A stretch of 40,808 nucleotides of DNA from positions 1 through 40,808 of the forward strand of contig JAMFSI010000101.1 in the NCBI GenBank assembly GCA_026225215.1, written 5' to 3'. The stretch is from Sphingomonas palustris (GTDB lineage: Bacteria > Pseudomonadota > Alphaproteobacteria > Sphingomonadales > Sphingomonadaceae). Positions 18,154 to 26,767 of this stretch are shown piece by piece; the stretch's first letter is position 1, and every line of letters starts with the position of its first letter. The notes beneath the pieces were generated by a model that worked only from the letters and a program-made list of their open reading frames with translations, searched no databases and had not been told where the DNA came from. Position numbers and translations under genes: made by a program.

Positions 18154-18263
18154 TGCGCTGCAGCATCAACTTGCTTTTGCTTGCTGTCAACCAGTGGCGA
18201 AGCTAGGGTCGAGCTACGCCAGTGTACCGCGACGAACGGAGGGGCGATGAACGGGGTCGGCAG

Positions 18264-19298
18264 ATGGTAAGCGTCCTTGCGAAATCCGTGCCGGCTTTCA
18301 TTCCCGAGGGCATGAACGCCGTGGGTTTCGATACGCCCGGCCCACCCGAAGTCCTGCAATTGCGCGAAGTGCCGACGCCGCGCCCGCAAGCCGGGCAAGT
18401 GCTGATCAAAGTGGCTTACGCCGGGGTCAATCGGCCCGATGTCGTGCAGCGCCAAGGCCATTATCCGCCTCCGCCCGGCGCGTCGCCACTGCCCGGACTG
18501 GAGATCGCCGGCGAAGTCGTGGCGCTGGGGGAAGGCGTGAGCTGGCCGCCGCTGGGAGGGCAGGTCTGCGCGCTGGTGACGGGTGGCGGTTATGCACAAT
18601 ATTGCCTGGCCGAGGCCGGTCATTGCCTGCCGGTGCCGCCGGGCCTGCCGCTCGACGAAGCGGCGGCGCTGCCCGAAACATTGTTCACCGTGTGGCACAA
18701 TGTCTTCGAACGCGGCTGGGCCAGCCCAGGCGAGACCGTGCTGGTCCACGGCGGCACCAGCGGCATCGGCTGCATGGCGATCCTGCTCGGCCGGCTGTTC
18801 GATCTGCGCGTGATCGTCACTTGCGGCAGTCCGGCAAAATGCGCGCGGGCGCTGGGGATCGGCGCGGCCCATGCGATCGATTATAAGGCGGCCGATTTCG
18901 TCGAAGAGGTCAAGCGCATCACCGATGGCCGGGGCGTGCAACTGGTGCTCGATATGGTCGCCGGCGATTACGTGTCGCGCAACCTGAAATGCCTCGCCGA
19001 GGATGGCCGCCATGTCACGATCGCGGTCCAGGGCGGCGCAAAAGCGGAAATCAACATGGCGGTAGTCATGAGCCGCCGGTTGACGCTGACCGGATCGACG
19101 ATGCGACCGCGCAGCAAGCAATTCAAGGTGCTGCTGGCAGAGGAAATCACCCGCGAGGTCTGGCCCGAGGTCGAGGCGGGGAATCTGCGCCCGGTGATGG
19201 ATCGGGTGTTCCCGCTGGCCGAGGCGGCTGCCGCGCACCGCCACATGGAATCGGGTGACCATGTCGGCAAGATCGTGCTGGCGGTGAGCCATGGCTGA
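18264..19298 (+). CDS. NAD(P)H-quinone oxidoreductase (zinc-free MDR family)
   Basis: This 344-residue member of the medium-chain dehydrogenase/reductase superfamily probably reduces quinones or enones with NAD(P)H. It shows the GroES-like N-domain (MNAVGFDTPGPPEVLQLREV; VAYAGVNRPDVVQRQGHYPPP), the cofactor-binding motif HGGTSGIGCMAI, and a C-terminal REVWPEVEAG segment typical of QOR proteins. The catalytic-zinc cysteines of alcohol dehydrogenases are absent. ATG 18264 is used because related proteins carry a short leader before the first strand; ATG 18312 is the alternative, with a GAGGG too close to be ideal. It overlaps the following GST gene by eight bases. Confidence 0.9.
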   Translation: MVSVLAKSVPAFIPEGMNAVGFDTPGPPEVLQLREVPTPRPQAGQVLIKVAYAGVNRPDVVQRQGHYPPPPGASPLPGLEIAGEVVALGEGVSWPPLGGQVCALVTGGGYAQYCLAEAGHCLPVPPGLPLDEAAALPETLFTVWHNVFERGWASPGETVLVHGGTSGIGCMAILLGRLFDLRVIVTCGSPAKCARALGIGAAHAIDYKAADFVEEVKRITDGRGVQLVLDMVAGDYVSRNLKCLAEDGRHVTIAVQGGAKAEINMAVVMSRRLTLTGSTMRPRSKQFKVLLAEEITREVWPEVEAGNLRPVMDRVFPLAEAAAAHRHMESGDHVGKIVLAVSHG

Positions 19299-19908
19299 GG
19301 CGCTGATCCTGCATCAGGATTGCCGCAGCGGTAACTGCTACAAGATTGCCTTGACCGCCGCATTGCTCGGCCTGCCGCTGGAACGCCGCGACTACGACAT
19401 CCTTCGCGGCCAGACGCGGACGCCGGAATTCCTCGCCGAGGTCAATGCCAGCGGCAATATCCCAGTGTTGCAAGTGGGCACGCGCTTCCTCCCCGAAAGC
19501 AATGCCGCCTGCTGGTATCTCGCCGAGGGCAGCGCGTTGATCCCCACAGATCGCTTCGAGCGCGCCGACATGCTGCGTTGGATGTTCTTCGAGCAATACA
19601 ACCACGAACCCAATATCGCGACGCTGCGGTTCTGGCTGACCTTCGTCGGCGAGGCCAATCTCAACGAGTTCCAGCAGGCGCAGATCATGCCCAAGCGCAT
19701 CGCCGGGGAAGCCGCGCTGAAGCTGATGGACGAGCATCTGGCGACGCGCGACTGGATGGTGGGCCAGCACCTCTCGCTCGCCGACATCACGCTTTATGCC
19801 TATACCCATGTCTGCGAAGGTGGCGCCTTTCGCTTAGGCGATTATCACCATGTCTGCCGCTGGCTGAAACGGGTGGCGAGCCAGCCCGGCTATGTCGCGA
19901 TGGGGTGA
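19291..19908 (+). CDS. Glutathione S-transferase family protein
   Basis: This 205-residue cytosolic GST has the thioredoxin-like N-domain (LILHQDCRSGNCYKIALTAAL), the cis-Pro and glutathione-binding stretch NIPVLQVGTRFLPESNAACWYL, and an all-helical C-domain with the N-capping motif LSLADITLYAYTH. The Ser/Cys-containing first loop (CRSGNC) suggests a beta- or theta-like class rather than a Tyr-type GST. Its ATG lies inside the end of the quinone oxidoreductase gene (8-base overlap), so the pair is co-transcribed and may act together on electrophiles; that role is inferred. Confidence 0.92.
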   Translation: MAEALILHQDCRSGNCYKIALTAALLGLPLERRDYDILRGQTRTPEFLAEVNASGNIPVLQVGTRFLPESNAACWYLAEGSALIPTDRFERADMLRWMFFEQYNHEPNIATLRFWLTFVGEANLNEFQQAQIMPKRIAGEAALKLMDEHLATRDWMVGQHLSLADITLYAYTHVCEGGAFRLGDYHHVCRWLKRVASQPGYVAMG

Positions 19909-20068
19909 AAAGCTCGGGGCCATCACGCGAAAGCTTGCCGAAAGCGGCAGATCGTCCTACATCACGTTCTAATCGGCCGCTCCCTCAGGGGCGGCCCTTA
20001 TATTTTCTGCTGCATTTTTGGCCGAATTCCGGTGCCCTCATGCCCGGACCCCGGCTTGGAGAATACCA

Positions 20069-20770
20069 TTGACCCAGCCCACCCCGCTGATGCCGCATGC
20101 CACCGCATCGTGGCTCGTCGACACCACCGCGCTCACCTTCGAGCAGATCGCCGATTTCTGCGGCCTGCACATCCTCGAAGTGCAGGCAATGGCCGACGAT
20201 CTCGCCTCGAGCAAATACACCGGCCGCGACCCGGTGCGCGCCGGCGAATTGACCATGGCCGAGATCGAAAGGGGCCAGGCGGACCCCAATTACCGGCTCA
20301 ACATGCACAAGGCCCCGGTCACCGTCAGCCGCACCAAGGGCCCGCGCTACACCCCGGTGTCGAAGCGGCAGGACAAGCCCGACGGCATCGCCTGGATCCT
20401 GCGCCATTATCCCGACATGTCGGACGCACAAGTCGGCAAGTTGATCGGCACCACCCGCACCACCATCGCCGCCATCCGCGATCGCAGCCATTGGAATATC
20501 GCCAATATCCAGGCCAAGGATCCGGTAACGCTGGGCCTGTGCTCGCAGCGCGAACTCGATGCCATCGTCGCGCGCCTCGCCAAAAAAGCCGGCGTGGTCG
20601 ATGACGGCGCCGACGATACCCGCCTGGGCGACGATCGCGTGGCGCTGATCGAAGAACTGCGCGCCGAACGCGATGCCACGCACAAGGCGGCTAACGATGC
20701 CGCGCAGGAAGCCGAGGCGGCGGCCTGGCTGCTGGCCAAGCGCACGGCGGAGGCCGAAGGGCAGAGCTGA
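20069..20770 (+). CDS. trcR: Cell cycle transcriptional regulator TrcR (DUF1013)
   Basis: This 233-residue DUF1013 protein opens with SWLVDTTALTFEQIADFCGLH, a helix-turn-helix-like region. ADPNYRLNMHKAP and KRQDKPDGIAWILRHYPDMSDAQVGKLIGTTRTTI form a second HTH-like unit, and a C-terminal Ala/Glu-rich coiled coil ends the protein. It is conserved in alphaproteobacteria and annotated as a cell-cycle regulator linked to the CtrA network. The start is a TTG at 20069, chosen because GGAG lies eight bases upstream; the first in-frame ATG (20090) has no ribosome-binding site. The upstream gap (19909-20068) holds only the CGGCCGC/GCGGCC-like stem near 19975. Confidence 0.88.
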   Translation: MTQPTPLMPHATASWLVDTTALTFEQIADFCGLHILEVQAMADDLASSKYTGRDPVRAGELTMAEIERGQADPNYRLNMHKAPVTVSRTKGPRYTPVSKRQDKPDGIAWILRHYPDMSDAQVGKLIGTTRTTIAAIRDRSHWNIANIQAKDPVTLGLCSQRELDAIVARLAKKAGVVDDGADDTRLGDDRVALIEELRAERDATHKAANDAAQEAEAAAWLLAKRTAEAEGQS

Positions 20771-20802
20771 CTTTCACGCTTTTGTTGAAGATTTTATAAG
20801 AT

Positions 20803-21414
20803 GTAGACTCTGGGGCCAGCGGCCCCAGACCCCGGTCCTGTCATTGTCGCGCGACATTCGTTGTGGCGTGAGTTCGCAGCGCCGCAGGCTTTAGCGACCC
20901 TCCGGGGAGCGGCAAAGCGCTTCGATGTTGTGACCGTCCGGATCGAGGACGAATGCGTCGTAGTAGTCTGGATGGTAATAGGGTCGAGGGCCCGGCGCAC
21001 CGTTGTCCGTTCCGCCGGCGAGAAGGGCAGCGGCGTAAAAGGCATCGACTGCCAAACGGCTCTCGGCGCGCAAGGCGATGTGCAGCTTACCTTTGGTCGC
21101 ATCATGCTCCGCCAACCAGAAAAATGGCCGGTCATCGCCATAACCGGTCAGGTTCACTCCATTGGAGTGCTCCTTTGCGACATCGAAAAGTCGCCTGATG
21201 CCCAATGGGGCAAAGGCGTGATCATAGAAAACGGTTGAGCGCGTGAAATCCGTTACGCCGAAGGTGATGTGGTCAAGCATTGTCGATCTCCGCCGGGATT
21301 ATGCGGAAGCGCTTGGGCGTTTGCAACAGGTCGGAAGCTGCCATTGGCCATCAACAGATGGCGCTCCCCATGTAGAATGACGGGGAGCGCGAGGGGGTTA
21401 CCCCTCGCATCTAC
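20803..21414. repeat. Four-helix composite element, copy 3, enclosing a VOC gene
   Basis: Outer arm GTAGA (20803-20807) pairs with TCTAC (21410-21414). Hairpin A is TCTGGGGCC/GGCCCCAGA (20809-20829, loop AGC). Inner arm GTCATT (20840-20845) pairs with AATGAC (21376-21381), extending in RNA to a 9-bp helix with one T-G pair. Hairpin B is GCGAGGGG/CCCCTCGC (21389-21408). The cargo is about 530 bases and contains a full VOC-family gene on the minus strand. The cargo's left end shares CAGCGCCGCAGGCT with copy 1. An extra GCGCTCCCC/GGGGAGCGC stem lies at 21361-21390. Confidence 0.68.
20891..21280 (-). CDS. VOC family protein (glyoxalase/bleomycin-resistance fold)
   Basis: The 129-residue protein has the two beta-alpha-beta-beta-beta modules of the vicinal oxygen chelate superfamily: MLDHITFGVTDFTRSTVFYD at the start and DAFVLDPDGHNIEALC at the end. 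Likely metal ligands are H4, H67 (KLHIAL) and E120 (NIEAL). The substrate is not predictable; members range from glyoxalases to antibiotic-binding proteins. The gene is the only one on the minus strand between trcR and the acyl-CoA ligase, and it lies wholly inside composite element copy 3, with its TAA ten bases past the shared cargo boundary. Confidence 0.9.
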   Translation of the reverse strand: MLDHITFGVTDFTRSTVFYDHAFAPLGIRRLFDVAKEHSNGVNLTGYGDDRPFFWLAEHDATKGKLHIALRAESRLAVDAFYAAALLAGGTDNGAPGPRPYYHPDYYDAFVLDPDGHNIEALCRSPEGR

Positions 21415-21480
21415 CTTCCAAAACCTGCAACCTCCCAGCACAGGCTTGATTTTCCCGCGTCATCCGCGCAGCCTTGTGCC

Positions 21481-23169
21481 ATGGGAGAGAATAGCGAAAT
21501 CGCCGTCAGTTCGGCGGAGCCATGGCGCGTCAGTTACGCGCATGGCTGCGCTTGGGATCAGCAATTTCCGGCGCTGTCGCTGCCTGATATGTTTATCCAG
21601 GCGGTCTCCACCTATCGCGATCGCCCGCTGGTGACGTTTTCCGGTCGCGCTTATTCTTACGGTGCTATGCTGAACGAAGCGCAGGCTTTCGCCGTCGGAT
21701 TGCAAAAGCTGGGGATCGGTCGGGGCGACCGGGTCGGGCTGTTTCTGCCCAATGTCCCGATCTACGTTCCCGCTTATTACGGCGCGTTGCTGGCCGGCGC
21801 CACGCTGGTCAATTTCTCGCCGCTGTACACCGCCGAGGAGTTGGAGGCGCAAGTCGCGGATTCGGGCGCGCGGCTGATCGTCACGCTCGATGTTCCGGCG
21901 TTGCTGCCCAAGGCGGTGGAGGTGCTGCGCGATTCGCCGTTGGAACGGCTGGTGGTGGGGCGGCTGGCCGACATGCTGCCGCGCGCGAAGGGCTGGGCGC
22001 TACGGCTGTTCGGCCGCGCGCAGCTTACGTCTTTGCCGCGAAACGCCAGTATCGTGGCCTGGGATACGGTGCTCGCGAGCGGCGAGCCGGCGCCGGTGGC
22101 GATCGATCCGCTGCACGACATCGCCTTGCTGCAATATACCGGCGGCACCACCGGCGTGCCCAAGGGGGCGATGCTGACGCATCAGAATCTTACCGCCAAT
22201 GCCCGCCAGTTGCGTGCCATCGATCCCGATCAAGGGGCCCGCGATGTCACGCTGGGCGCGCTGCCGTTGTTCCATGTTTTCGCCAACAGCTGCGTGCTGA
22301 ACCGGACGGTGATCAATGGCGGCTGCATCCCGATGCTGCCGCGTTTCGATGCCGGGCAAGTGCTCGCCGCGATCGAGCATTTGCGGCCCACCTCGATGTT
22401 CGCGGTGCCGACCATGCTGCAGGCGCTGCTCGATCACCCCCGCTTCGCCCGGACCGACTTTTCGTCGCTGCGGGAAGTCGTCTCGGGCGGCGCGCCCTTG
22501 TCGGCACCGGCTCGGGCGCGTTTCGAGCAGGGCACCGGCGTCGCCCTGATCGAAGGCTACGGGCTGACCGAAAGCGCCGGGGTGGTGGCCACTAACCCGT
22601 TGCGCGGCAATCACCGTGGCGGCACCATCGGCCAGCCTTTGCCGGGGACGCATATCCGCCTGCTGGACCGCGACGATCCCACCCGCGATGCCCGCCTGGG
22701 AGAGCCGGGCGAACTGGCGGTGCTCGGTCCGCAGATCATGGCCGGCTATTGGAACCGCCCCGAGGCGGCGGCCACCGCTTTCGCGCAGCGCGGCGCCGAA
22801 CGCTGGCTGCGCACCGGCGACATCGCGGCGATCTCGGCGGACGGCTATCTGCGCATCGTCGACCGCATCAAGGACATGATCGCGGTCAGCGGTTTCAAGG
22901 TCTATCCCAGCGTGGTCGAGGCTGCACTGCTGCATCATCCGGCGGTCAACGAGGTGCTCGTGATCGGTGTGCCCGACGCCTATACCGGCGAAGTGCCGCG
23001 CGCCTATGCCACGCTGAAAGGCGAGGTCACCGGCGAGGAGCTGCACGATTGGCTGAATCACAGGGTGGGCAAACACGAGCGTGTCGATGCGGTGGTGGTT
23101 CGCGACACCCTGCCTAAGACCGCAATCGGGAAGCTCGATCGCAAGGCGTTATTGGCTGAGGTTTTATAA
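21481..23169 (+). CDS. Long-chain fatty acid-CoA ligase (FadD-like, AMP-forming)
   Basis: This 562-residue acyl-adenylate-forming enzyme activates fatty acids to acyl-CoA for beta-oxidation or lipid synthesis. It has the AMP-binding P-loop YTGGTTGVPKGAMLTH, the A5 motif EGYGLTESAGV, the A7/A8 hinge TGDIAAISADGYLRIVDRIKDMI with SGFKVYPSVVE, and the catalytic C-terminal lysine in PKTAIGKLDRKAL. Residues KVYPS in the linker are typical of FadD-type ligases. The start is ATG 21481, without a strong Shine-Dalgarno. It stands alone, followed by two intergenic repeats. Confidence 0.92.
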   Translation: MGENSEIAVSSAEPWRVSYAHGCAWDQQFPALSLPDMFIQAVSTYRDRPLVTFSGRAYSYGAMLNEAQAFAVGLQKLGIGRGDRVGLFLPNVPIYVPAYYGALLAGATLVNFSPLYTAEELEAQVADSGARLIVTLDVPALLPKAVEVLRDSPLERLVVGRLADMLPRAKGWALRLFGRAQLTSLPRNASIVAWDTVLASGEPAPVAIDPLHDIALLQYTGGTTGVPKGAMLTHQNLTANARQLRAIDPDQGARDVTLGALPLFHVFANSCVLNRTVINGGCIPMLPRFDAGQVLAAIEHLRPTSMFAVPTMLQALLDHPRFARTDFSSLREVVSGGAPLSAPARARFEQGTGVALIEGYGLTESAGVVATNPLRGNHRGGTIGQPLPGTHIRLLDRDDPTRDARLGEPGELAVLGPQIMAGYWNRPEAAATAFAQRGAERWLRTGDIAAISADGYLRIVDRIKDMIAVSGFKVYPSVVEAALLHHPAVNEVLVIGVPDAYTGEVPRAYATLKGEVTGEELHDWLNHRVGKHERVDAVVVRDTLPKTAIGKLDRKALLAEVL

Positions 23170-23206
23170 AGAGGGCGCAATACGAATTTGGATGGCCGAA
23201 ACCTGT

Positions 23207-23300
23207 CCCGTCTATGCTGAGCTTGTCGAAGCACTGCCTTGTTCTTCCGGTAAGCCCTAGAAAAGAAAGACAATCCTTCGACAAGCTCAGGACGGGCGGG
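23207..23300. repeat. GAGCTTGTCGAAG paired inverted repeat, copy b
   Basis: CCCGTC...GCTGAGCTTGTCGAAGC on the left pairs with CTTCGACAAGCTCAGGACGGG on the right around about 45 bases. It lies just downstream of the acyl-CoA ligase and immediately before the large palindrome. Confidence 0.85.
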
Positions 23301-23308
23301 AAAAGGCG

Positions 23309-23482
23309 CTTAGAGTCTGTTTGAAAATTCGCTTGAAGAGCGAATTTTAGTGCGGTGCCGGCCCGCTCCCCCGGCCCAACCACCCGATAGCGTACTATCT
23401 TATGGGTGGTTGGGCCGGGGGAGCGGGCCGGAACCGCACTAAAATTCGCTGTTCGAGCGAATTTTCAAACAGCCTCTTAGAG
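23309..23482. repeat. 156-bp near-perfect palindrome flanked by CTTAGAG direct repeats
   Basis: Two 69-base arms (23317-23385 and 23404-23472) are reverse complements with only three mismatches, around an 18-base centre that itself contains GATAG/CTATC. Each arm includes an internal AAAATTCGCT/AGCGAATTTT palindrome, so the extruded form would be branched. CTTAGAG occurs at 23309-23315 and 23476-23482 as a 7-bp direct repeat, like a target-site duplication. The whole 23170-23493 interval is repeat DNA with no gene. A shorter relative of the core (CCCGGCCCAACCACC-like) is at 34526. Confidence 0.85.
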
Positions 23483-23493
23483 CGCCGGGCCCT

Positions 23494-24072
23494 TTACTTG
23501 ATCAAACCAGCGGTGGCGGCCAATCCCCAAATCCCGAGGGCCAGATAAAGCAGCGCGGCGCCGATCTGCAGCACCCGAATCGGCAGAACGCGGGTGACAT
23601 TGTGGCCCAACAGGACGGCGGGAATATTCGCGAGCATCATGCCAGTCGTCGTTCCGGCGGCAACGAGCAGAACTCCATGATAGCGCGCCGCCAGCGCCGC
23701 CGTTGCGATCTGGGTCTTGTCGCCCATTTCCACCAGGAAGAATGTGACAGCGGTGGTCAAAAAGACCCCCAGCTTGCCCGAATGCTCGGCCTCATCATCG
23801 TCGTCGGCTTTGTCGGGAATCAGCGCCCATAGCGCCATGGCGATGAAGCTGGCCGATATGGCATAGCGGAACCACAGCGCTTCCAGCAGGCTCGAAACGT
23901 AAAACCCGGCAACCGCTGCCAAGGTATGATTGGCAATCGTCGCGGCAAAAATGCCCAACAGGATCGGAACTGGCTTGCGAAACCGGCTAGCGAGCATGAT
24001 CGCCAGCAGTTGCGTGCGATCCCCCATCTCGGCGAGCGCCACCAGCAGGGTCGAGACGAAGTAGATTTCCAC
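23494..24072 (-). CDS. TMEM165/GDT1 family cation transporter (UPF0016)
   Basis: This 192-residue membrane protein has six hydrophobic segments in two repeats of three, each carrying the family motif: AEMGDRTQLLAI near residue 15 and VEMGDKTQIATAA near residue 116. UPF0016 proteins export or import Mn2+ or Ca2+ (MneA in Vibrio, Gdt1 in yeast); manganese homeostasis is the likely role. An acidic cytoplasmic loop (DKADDDDEAEHSG) joins the halves. The start is GTG 24072, with GGAG seven bases upstream. It follows hrpB on the same strand after 116 bases, and that gap contains a CCGAAAC hairpin. Confidence 0.92.
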   Translation of the reverse strand: MEIYFVSTLLVALAEMGDRTQLLAIMLASRFRKPVPILLGIFAATIANHTLAAVAGFYVSSLLEALWFRYAISASFIAMALWALIPDKADDDDEAEHSGKLGVFLTTAVTFFLVEMGDKTQIATAALAARYHGVLLVAAGTTTGMMLANIPAVLLGHNVTRVLPIRVLQIGAALLYLALGIWGLAATAGLIK

Positions 24073-24097
24073 GGTGTTCTCCGGCTGAGTGTCTGCC

Positions 24098-24114
24098 CCG
24101 AAACTTCGTTTCGG
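24098..24114. repeat. CCGAAAC-type short hairpin, copy 2
   Basis: CCGAAAC-TTC-GTTTCGG, a perfect 7-bp stem, is followed by ATAGTCTG as in copy 3. It lies in the leader of the GDT1 gene, between the hrpB stop and the GDT1 ribosome-binding site. Confidence 0.7.
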
Positions 24115-24188
24115 ATAGTCTGTTCCATCCCGCTCCCCGATAACGCCCCAAAAGGAAACCGGGTCGATTTATCCCTTCGGCTAAGCTC

Positions 24189-26642
24189 TCACTTCCTCGG
24201 TCGCCCCTCGAAGGCATTCTTCGTTTTCAGGCTGGGATCCTCGCGCCAGGGTTCGTCGGGCCAGCGGTGGCGGGGATAGCGGCCTTTCATATCGCGCTGC
24301 ACATCGCGCCAACTGCCGCGCCAGAACGCCGGCAAATCGCGGGTGGTCTGGATCGGGCTACCGGCGGGCGACGTCAGCTTAAGCAGCAGCGGCTGCGCCG
24401 GCTGGCCGAAACCGGGGTGGCGGTCGAGGCCGAACAAGGCTTGCACGCGCACTTCGACGCTGGGGCCGCCGGGATCGTCGTAATCGATGGCGTGATGCGA
24501 CCCCGCCGGGCTGGCGAAACTGGCGGGGGCAAGCTGGTCGAGCTGCCGGCGACCGCCGTGGCCCAACCGTTCCACCAGAGCCTGATGCAGCGCGGCGGGG
24601 TTGATGGCATCGAGCCGCCGATCGAGCAAAGGCGCCAGCCACTCCTCCAGCGAATCGCGCAGAGCATCGTCCGCCAGCGCCTCTACTCCAGCGAAGCGGG
24701 CGCGGCGCAACAGCGACCGGCTGGCATCGGTCCAGGGTAGCAGGTCCAGCCCGGCCTCGCGCAATTTAGCGCAGATCAGCGCGGCCATCGCGGTGCGATC
24801 GGGCGCCGGATCGGGGCCACGCGTCAGCACGATCGCGCCGAGCCGCTGTTCGAGCAGCGCCTCGACGCGGCGCTCGCTATCCAGCCAGCGCAAGGCGGAG
24901 CGCCGCTCGATCCGATGCCCCAGCCAGCGCAGCACTTCGACTTCGGTCAAGCCGATCGCGCCAGTGATACGCGCGCCTTTGGCCTCGCCTTGCGCTTCGC
25001 CCACCGCCAGGAATTCGGCGCGCGCCAGCGGCGAGGTGATGTCAAGCCGAAGCCCCCTGCCCCCGGCGGTCAGCCATTCCTCGCCCGATGGCCCTCGACG
25101 CCTGGCGAGATTGTCGGGAAACGCTTCAGCCAGCAATATGCCAGCCGGCGGCGGCTCGGTATCGCGCGGCGCCTTGGCGCCCAGTTCATCCGCCCGTTTC
25201 GCCCAGCGCCGCGCCATTTGGCGTGAAGCCTCGGCACGGGTGCCACGTTCGGAGCGCCAGCGTTCCAGCCGCGCCAGCAAATCGTCTCCGCGCCCACCCA
25301 GCCCGCGCTCCTGCAGCAGCAACGCCAGCGAAGCGGCCGTCTCACCGGCACCCCGTTCGGCGGCGTAAAGCAGCATATGCGCCGGCTCGGGCGCCATCGG
25401 CAAAGCCGCCATCGCCCGGCCATGCGGGGTTATCCGAAGCCCCGCATCAAGCGCAGCCAATGAGATCAGCTTGGCCCGCGCGGCGGCCATGGCCGCGACT
25501 GGCGGCGGATCGATCCAGGCCATCGCCACCGCGTCGCCCGCGCCCCATTGCGCCAGCACCAACGCCAGCGGGGCAAGGTCGGAGGTGAGGATTTCGGGCG
25601 CGGCGAACGCTGGACGGCCGGGATGCGCCGCCTCCTCCCACAAGCGATAGGCAACGCCAGGCCCTTGCCGCGCCGCACGGCCCGCGCGTTGCGCCGCCGC
25701 CGCCTGGCTGGCGCGCTGGGTGACCAGCCGTGTCACCCCCGCCGCCTTATCGAACTCGGCGTGGCGCGACAGCCCGGCATCGACGACGACGCTGACCCCA
25801 TCCAGTGTCAGCGAAGTCTCGGCAATCGCGGTGGCAAGCACGATGCGGCGGCGCCCCTGGGGATCGCGGCGGATCGCGGCGCGCTGATCGGCAGGTTCGC
25901 ATTGGCCATGGAGCGGCAGAATCAAGGCATCGGGCAAACGCTCGGCCAGCCGCTCGGCGGTGCGCAGGATTTCGCCGACACCGGGCAGGAAACCCAGAAT
26001 ATCGCCCGTTTCCTCGCGCCAGGCGGTGTGAATCGCGGCGGCCATCGCCTCATCCACCCGCAATTCTGCACGCGCGCCCAGCCAGCGGATCGCGAGCGGA
26101 TAGGCTTTGCCCTCGCTCTCGATCACCGGCGCCTTGCCGAGAAGCTCCGCGAAACGCGCGCCATCGATCGTCGCCGACATGACCAGCAGCCGCAAATCCT
26201 CGCGCAGCACCTGGCGGCTCTCGATCGCCAGCGCCAGCCCAAGGTCGCTATCGAGATGCCGCTCATGGGCCTCGTCGAACAGCACCGCGGACACCCCCGA
26301 AAGCTCCGGATCGGCGAGAATGCTAGAGACGAAGATCGCCTCGGTCATGACCAGAATGCGCGTGCGCGGCGAGCGCTTGCTGTCGAGCCGGGTGAGATAG
26401 CCGACGATCTCGCCCGGCTGCTCGCCCAATGCCTCGGCCATGCGCTCGGCGGCAGCACGCGCGGCAACACGGCGCGGGCTGAGCAGGATAACGCTGCCGG
26501 TGCACCACGGCTGGTTCAGCAAGGCGGGCGCCACCGCCGTAGTCTTGCCCGCGCCCGGTGGGGCGATCAGGATGGCTGCGCCATCCTTGCGCAGGGCTGC
26601 CAGCAATTCGGGCAGGGCGGCGTGAATGGGGAGATCAGTCAC
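24189..26642 (-). CDS. hrpB: ATP-dependent helicase HrpB (DEAH family)
   Basis: The 817-residue protein has Walker A APPGAGKTT (Lys33), the DEAH box at 123-126, motif III SATI, motif VI QRAGRAARQGPG, and the C-terminal HrpB-specific domain ending in TRDLPAFWRGSWRDVQRDMKG and RYPRHRWPDEPW. HrpB is a conserved bacterial DExH helicase with no settled physiological role, presumably acting on RNA. The length is normal. The start is GTG 26642 (VTDLPIH), preceded by TAGGGG. A dispersed paired repeat (26654-26744) separates it from the upstream polyprenyl synthase gene. Confidence 0.95.
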   Translation of the reverse strand: MTDLPIHAALPELLAALRKDGAAILIAPPGAGKTTAVAPALLNQPWCTGSVILLSPRRVAARAAAERMAEALGEQPGEIVGYLTRLDSKRSPRTRILVMTEAIFVSSILADPELSGVSAVLFDEAHERHLDSDLGLALAIESRQVLREDLRLLVMSATIDGARFAELLGKAPVIESEGKAYPLAIRWLGARAELRVDEAMAAAIHTAWREETGDILGFLPGVGEILRTAERLAERLPDALILPLHGQCEPADQRAAIRRDPQGRRRIVLATAIAETSLTLDGVSVVVDAGLSRHAEFDKAAGVTRLVTQRASQAAAAQRAGRAARQGPGVAYRLWEEAAHPGRPAFAAPEILTSDLAPLALVLAQWGAGDAVAMAWIDPPPVAAMAAARAKLISLAALDAGLRITPHGRAMAALPMAPEPAHMLLYAAERGAGETAASLALLLQERGLGGRGDDLLARLERWRSERGTRAEASRQMARRWAKRADELGAKAPRDTEPPPAGILLAEAFPDNLARRRGPSGEEWLTAGGRGLRLDITSPLARAEFLAVGEAQGEAKGARITGAIGLTEVEVLRWLGHRIERRSALRWLDSERRVEALLEQRLGAIVLTRGPDPAPDRTAMAALICAKLREAGLDLLPWTDASRSLLRRARFAGVEALADDALRDSLEEWLAPLLDRRLDAINPAALHQALVERLGHGGRRQLDQLAPASFASPAGSHHAIDYDDPGGPSVEVRVQALFGLDRHPGFGQPAQPLLLKLTSPAGSPIQTTRDLPAFWRGSWRDVQRDMKGRYPRHRWPDEPWREDPSLKTKNAFEGRPRK

Positions 26643-26653
26643 CTAACCCCTAA

Positions 26654-26744
26654 CCCGTCCGCCCTGAGCTTGTCGAAGGGCTGCATTCCCTATTCCTTCG
26701 ACCGAAAGGAAGGACAGTGCTTCGACAAGCTCAGCACGGACGGG
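26654..26744. repeat. GAGCTTGTCGAAG paired inverted repeat, copy c
   Basis: CCCGTCC (26654-26660) and GGACGGG (26738-26744) bound the unit; CCTGAGCTTGTCGAAGGGCTG and CAGTGCTTCGACAAGCTCAG form the arms, with CCTTCGACCGAAAGG at the tip. It lies between the polyprenyl synthase stop and the hrpB start. Confidence 0.88.
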
Positions 26745-26767
26745 AAAGGAAGCATGTTCGAGGCGAG

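Noticed and set aside
23309..23482. Palindrome as an intrinsic terminator for the flanking genes
   Set aside because: The arms are far longer than needed, there is no T-run, and the flanking 7-bp direct repeat fits insertion better; it may still stop transcription incidentally.
24073..24188. Possible yybP-ykoY manganese riboswitch upstream of the GDT1 transporter
   Set aside because: This family of transporters often has one, but the 116-base leader lacks the conserved internal-loop sequences; it contains a CCGAAAC dispersed hairpin instead.
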